Positions 59,531-64,000 of a stretch of 64,000 bases of DNA are shown piece after piece. The notes beneath the pieces are model-generated. The model made no database searches. It was not told where the DNA came from and saw only the letters and a list, made by a program, of their open reading frames with translations. The stretch is from Owenia fusiformis (lineage: Eukaryota; Annelida; Polychaeta; Sabellida; Oweniidae), in assembly GCA_903813345.2 (NCBI GenBank), contig CAIIXF020000005.1, positions 11,161,375 to 11,225,374 on the forward strand, in the 5' to 3' direction. Each line of letters begins with the position of its first letter. Positions within the stretch are counted from its first letter, which is position 1. The position numbers and the translations under genes were made by a program.

Positions 59531-61561
59531 AATAGATCATTCTAACCTCCTTATACTCGGAACGACTGTGCCTTTGACCTAAAGATTCTGGTCGTATGTG
59601 CTCATCGTACGCCACGTGTAAAATATTAAGAAAAAACGTTTTGAGACCGTGCAGATATGGGACGTAACTGTAAAAACATAATGATTTAAATTCGATCAAC
59701 AAAGTCCATGGCTTTAAATTTGGGGAGAAGTGTAACTTCACTATGCCATGTTTTTAAAAGAAATGGGCCTCTATAGTTCACCATATTATATTAAATATGA
59801 ATTTATTCACTGTTTTTCTGATTATTGCTTTGAAATTTCTCAGAGGGAAATCATGACAGGGCGGGTTCGTTCGAGCCCACCGAACCCCCGCGGTCCTTAC
59901 GTTGTTCTTTATCACTTTTGCCTAGCGCCTCTGTATTCATATGATACTCGTGACTGATGGCACCGTACGTAATCTACACAATTAATAATTACCTATTACA
60001 GCATTGGAATTGAAAATAGGTCGTTAATCATATTGAAGGGCAGCTGTTGGATAATAGTTTAATCATTGAGAAAATCAATGATTACGATTCCAAATGCTAT
60101 CTGCTGTTTATACAGGCTGGTACAATGAAGTTAAGAAATCAACATTTATATGATTTACGACAACCTTTATATCTTTACGTGATCTTATCGTTTGCAGTAA
60201 ATTGTTTTAAAAGATCAGCATTGCTCATACGGCATACTTTGATGGTATTCTTTCACTGTTCGTATATTGGATATCCAGATATGATTGATGATCAATGATC
60301 AGTGACAACGTATTCCAATTGTCTAAACTATATGTATTGGGGCATTTTGATTTATCAGAGTCCCCGGGGGATCGTGGAGACTGTGGATCCTCCAATGATA
60401 TCGAGGAACTAACTTGTAATAGTAGATTGAATAAGGGCGCCTTTCTTTAGGCAATAAGCTGTGCAGATATGTAGCCCTCCATCGTACATCTAATTTTGTC
60501 TCCCATGGCTATTATCATTACAAAGGAGAATGGCGAAGCTTCACAATAATTCGATCTTAACACCAACAAATTGCTCATATATCTAAAGTTTACATGCTTA
60601 AGCCACTAATTATCGGCCGCAACTGTTGTTCCGTGACCAAGTATTAATTCTGTTGGCATTACTGGAATGAACGTCTCATATAGCTGACTTTCATGACAAA
60701 TATTCTCATTGTCAGGACAATCAAATTGAGCACTTATCCAGGGAGGCAATATATCGATGATCACTAAAGCAGAATTAATTTTGCTTTTCTTATCATTCTC
60801 GTTGACTTAATTCATTTGGTGACTAAATTGGAAAACACAAATTATGATACAATATATTGGAACAACCTCCGATAAAAGAATTTCAACTGATATAACGCAA
60901 GAAATGTCAAACCCATGTGAACAAACCTCATGAACCCACCAACATGTTTGATTCAACAAGGTATAAAAACTGAAACGACAATCTTCACAATTCAATCTCA
61001 AATGACTACAGGGGGAAGTCTATCCAATGGACATGCATACGTTTAGGAGAGTAGGCCACTTGAAGGTTTACTTCGATTACAATGCATCGCAGAATCTTTA
61101 ACATCCAACATAGCGCACATTTCGCAGTCGAAGATCTGATTATTGTCAAAATGGAAATATTTGTAGTATTTTATATCGTAGTTTGCACGTTAGATCATAA
61201 TTTGAGATTTTTTGTTCTCTTGGATGGCCCTTTTCCTTCTGTGTTCTCTAATAAAATCTTTGATCCCCTTTTAAGCACGTATGATCTACAGAGGTTTGCA
61301 TTTTCAAATAAATTCCCTCTTGGCATTTTCATTAACTCATTAGTATGACTGGGGACTTTGCATTCAAACAGTGTATAGATAAGATAAAGCTATATTAATG
61401 AATTAGTAGCAGATGCGTCTACAATAAATGAAAAATGTTCAAGGGCGCGAGTGCTAGAAAAGAAAACTGCCGGATTAATGATAAAGTTAAAGTGACATAA
61501 TCAAACGCTACGAAGGAGACCACTGGAAACATAATGAAAAGTAAACATGCGATAAAAATTA
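59531..61561. other. Intronic stretch without gene
   Basis: No gene recognised. The GC-richer segment 59865-59904 pairs with 10664-10698. Confidence 0.35.
59865..59904 (+). repeat. Dispersed repeat fragment (copy 2 of 2)
   Basis: It shares GGTTCG, CGAACCCCCG, CGGTCCT and ACGTTG in order with 10664-10698. Confidence 0.4.
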
Positions 61562-61759
61562 TCAATTTTGTTGACCCTTCGACCATTCTTCAAGATTGGG
61601 CTTCACTGCTACAGCAACTATGGTAAAAAGTGAAATACCCTTGGACCGAGGATGCTCTTCGACAGTCTCATAGATTTTGAGATTGGGCTCTGTCTGTCTC
61701 GTATACTCTGAATCCACGTCTATTATGTTTGATGAGAGAGAATTCTTTGTTTTGTTGAA
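61562..61759 (-). CDS. Possible orphan terminal exon with tyrosine motif, minus strand
   Basis: Read on the minus strand, TAATTTATTACAG|TTC at 61759 gives a fair splice acceptor. It is followed by 65 open codons to a TGA at 61564-61562. The translation is well mixed and polar (DVDSEYTRQTEPNLKIYETV, then EEHPRSKG) with a hydrophobic patch SLFTIVAVAV and ends in EEWSKGQQN. IYETVE resembles a phosphotyrosine motif of receptor tails, so it could be the last exon of a membrane receptor on the opposite strand, but no partner exon was found. It may also be a captured or dead exon. Confidence 0.33.
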   Translation of the reverse strand, partial: FNKTKNSLSSNIIDVDSEYTRQTEPNLKIYETVEEHPRSKGISLFTIVAVAVKPNLEEWSKGQQN

Positions 61760-62472
61760 CTGTAATAAATTACCCAAAGGAGTTGTGATTTTGTATCGTG
61801 ATTACTGAATACTTGAGAGTGGTTATGGGCATATTTTTTCTTTTTTGTTCGATTACTGTTCAGGATGTTTTGGTATATGCTACCGTAAAACCGTTTGTAT
61901 ACTCTTAAATGTTCTCTTTTAACAGCTGTGTATTAACACTATTTGATCTTTCCTCTTTTCGCAAACCATTTCAAATCATATCTATTCCTTTATGACTCAT
62001 TTGTAAAAGGACCACGGGCAATCAATATGGCGAGTAACGTTGATGCCTTACTTCATAACATCAACATCTTTTGAAACAATTTACAAATTGTTTATACATT
62101 GAGCTTATTAGAACAGATTTACTCATTTAGCAAATTATAACCAATTTATCATATTCCTGTTTGTAGACAAATTGATTCTTCATAACAGACGTTGCCTTTT
62201 TGTAATCTTAGTGTTACTCTTCACATTTTCTATATTCAATGTGTTTTTGTAATTGATTTATATTCATTTTCAAGAAATATAAAAATAATTCTGGGGGTTA
62301 GGTGGCAGATATATTGTAAGCGGATAGACGATTTAGAGGTGGAGTAATAGAACACTCGCATCATTTAATTTGACTAGATATATTTGTTTTATCATCCATG
62401 TAGACGATGCAAATCCACGTATATCAAATCACGACTAATTCTACTGCGGATTAATTTGTTGCATTTTTATTG
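61760..62472. other. Intronic stretch without gene
   Basis: AT-rich. No exon or element recognised. Confidence 0.35.
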
Positions 62473-62660
62473 AACAAATGAGAGCCTCGAAGTGAAAAAT
62501 AAATGACGCAATGGGTTCTTTAGGATCCGATATACCATTTGAAGGGAGTCTGACAGAGTTATGTAATGTTATTATTTCCCTATTCCTAACACTCCCTTTC
62601 CAATGGTATATTCAACGCCTTGAAGAAATGGCGTCATTCTTTTGACACTCATTTGCTCAG
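62473..62660. mobile_element. Hairpin MITE, decayed
   Basis: CAAATGAG...ATGACGC...ATACCATT-GAAGGGAGT at the left is mirrored by ACTCCCTTTCCAATGGTAT...GCGTCAT...CTCATTTG at the right. Confidence 0.65.
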
Positions 62661-62738
62661 CTAAATAGTATAATGTTGTATTCGTGCACTTTCTCATGAA
62701 GATTGTGTCATTGTGATCTGGTCCACCTAAGTGGTCTT

Positions 62739-62914
62739 GCCCAGTATCGATATTTCATGTAAGACATAAATGTCTATATTACATCATGTGCCATGATACT
62801 TTTACTACCAGGTGAATAACACCAGGGCCCAGTATCGATATTTCATGTAAGACATAAATGTCTATATTACATCATGGGCCATGATACTGTTTCTACCAGG
62901 TGAATAACACCACG
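62739..62914 (+). repeat. 2 x 88-bp tandem duplication
   Basis: Two nearly identical 88-bp units beginning GCCCAGTATCGATATTTCAT and ending in AGGTGAATAACACCA. Each contains an inner palindrome around ATGTAAGACATAAATGTCTA. Confidence 0.93.
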
Positions 62915-63178
62915 GTATATGAATTCATATTGAAAATCCCCCTAGAATCGTGTTTACCTTGTCGCTCCCGTATTTAAATCTGGAAGTCCCATTATTTCAT
63001 TCCCCGGCGTTTTTTGTCTTTTTTACTTGAAATGTTCAATAAGAAAAAGACAAAATACTTGGGTATACTTAATTCAAAGTAAAATTATTGATTGCTTATA
63101 TGAATACTTAACGAAAGTTTAATGAATATTATACTTATGTAGTTCATTATCTTCCTCGTGTGTCTACGGTGTCTATCT

Positions 63179-63420
63179 AGGCCCCGCTGACATCGCGAGC
63201 AACGAACTCATGTTAGAAGCGGGGCCTCGAGAGATATGATAAAATTGAAATATAACGTTTCTATGGAACTTTAGAAAGTGAAACTCAGTACAACTATTTC
63301 ATAGTACAATGGCCATTTCAATTGCAAGGCAACGACGTTCTTCAAGAATAACTATATTTTATCATATCTCTCAAGGCCCCGCTTCTAAAACGAGTTTATT
63401 GCTCGCGATATACGAGGCCT
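63179..63420. mobile_element. Hairpin MITE near exon 3
   Basis: Arms of ~70 bp are inverted: AGGCC...ATCGCGAGCAA...AGAAGCGGGGCCT then GAGAGATATGATAAAAT at the left, and the complement at the right. The left arm is also a small palindrome in itself (AGGCCCCGC ... GCGGGGCCT). Non-coding. Confidence 0.8.
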
Positions 63421-63920
63421 GGATGGTCACCTTGATCATGTGGTATTGATAACAAATCACCCAAATCACCCAGATCATTGAATATCGTAGTAAAAAGTAA
63501 ATAAAACTCGAATATGGGTTTTATATCTCGGCCAATGTGATGTTAATCGTATTGACCATCGGTGTAAAACCCATATTCAATCCTTCCCAGTAAATAACCT
63601 CTATAAATACAGTATTTTGTATGTCACTATTATATTCATTACTTCTTGAATCTTGTACATATTATCTATATGTAAAATAAGATCACATCAATCATCAGAG
63701 AAACTTGCTTTTTCGGTATCCACGTGGATTTCCTTTTGTAATTTCACTCTAAAAACTGGAATCAAAGTTCTTATGGAGTAGTTATAGTACTCACGCTGTA
63801 TAAGAAAATCAATCTAAGCTTGAAATGACGATATATCAAAACATTGAAGTTCGCTTAACCGAAATGTAGTTGAGTTTTATACACGTTTGTAATTGTATGT
63901 TTGCTTTTGGTTTGTTTTAG
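63421..63920. other. 3' end of intron 2
   Basis: It ends in the pyrimidine-rich acceptor TTGCTTTTGGTTTGTTTTAG. Nothing else recognised. Confidence 0.5.
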
Positions 63921-64000
63921 ATAATGACCTACAGCATCAACGATCAGCTGAAGAGAAATTGATGTCAATATTGTTCAGAAACTACAACCCATCCGCTCGA
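63921..64000 (+). CDS. Nicotinic acetylcholine receptor-like subunit, exon 3 (partial)
   Basis: The exon opens after GGTTTGTTTTAG and continues the phase-1 frame from exon 2 (or directly from exon 1). It runs open to the last base of the window. The encoded DNDLQHQRSAEEKLMSILF, followed by RNYNPSAR, is the N-terminal helix of the Cys-loop ligand-binding domain. Subunits of nicotinic receptors share E-x-x-L-x-x-x-L-F-x-N-Y-N/D-x-x-x-R-P-V here. The remaining ligand-binding domain, Cys-loop and four membrane helices must lie beyond the window. The YNP variant is common in invertebrate and alpha7/alpha9-type subunits, but the subtype cannot be set from this piece. Other Cys-loop members (GABA, glycine or serotonin type) are less likely because of the LFRNYNP pattern. 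Confidence 0.8.

Larger units (their letters stand above)
17507..63920 (+). other. Intron 2 of the receptor gene (~46.4 kb)
   Basis: It begins GTCAGT after exon 2 and ends GGTTTGTTTTAG before exon 3. It is filled with transposon-derived and tandem repeats and hosts a nested single-exon gene at 54337-55395. The length assumes exons 2 and 3 belong to one gene and that no further exon lies between them. Small exons could have been missed. Confidence 0.6.

Overview
This is AT-rich metazoan DNA, almost certainly from an invertebrate. Signs are split genes with GT/AG introns, many miniature inverted-repeat and mariner-type DNA transposons, a Polinton/Maverick-type element, and a nicotinic-receptor-like gene with a very long intron. 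A repeat block at 48278-49342 opens with AGCTCAC...GAGCTTATGC and GTCCGTCTGT tracts. This resembles repeats I associate with mollusc genomes, so a mollusc is my best guess but is not proven.

Layout. (1) 468-6597 is a 6.13-kb Polinton-derived element. It has ~596-bp terminal inverted repeats starting AG, a 6-bp target duplication CTGTCA, and only two convincing genes: a small basic protein with an Asp15 tract, and a complete FtsK/HerA (A32-like) packaging-type ATPase with an N-terminal C2H2 zinc finger. No integrase, DNA polymerase, protease or capsid gene is visible, so it looks like a non-autonomous, satellite-like derivative. (2) 6604-16694 has no recognisable gene and holds several inverted-repeat elements. 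(3) 16695-64000 is the 5' part of a Cys-loop (nicotinic acetylcholine receptor type) subunit gene on the + strand: exon 1 (signal peptide, 16695-16770), exon 2 (17429-17506) and the start of exon 3 (63921 to the window end, with the family's E-x-x-L...LF-x-NYNP N-terminal helix). All junctions are phase 1 and the frame is continuous. Intron 2 is ~46.4 kb.

Inside intron 2 sit a single-exon mucin-like surface protein gene (54337-55395, same strand), two possible orphan minus-strand exons (52061-52261, 61562-61759), and a dense set of repeats. These include a degraded mariner at 44634-45245 with a 127-bp derivative at 47650-47776, other TACAGGGTG-ended elements, GGCGGAT-type hAT-like MITEs, near-perfect hairpins (45431-45582, 63179-63420), palindrome-rich foldback elements, and tandem arrays. 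The most striking array is an 11-core palindromic satellite at 38583-39062 and the most uniform is a 5 x 54-bp array at 52531-52800.

Most of the window is non-coding. Short open frames outside the genes listed here look like chance frames. Family assignments rest on motifs read by eye, with no database search.
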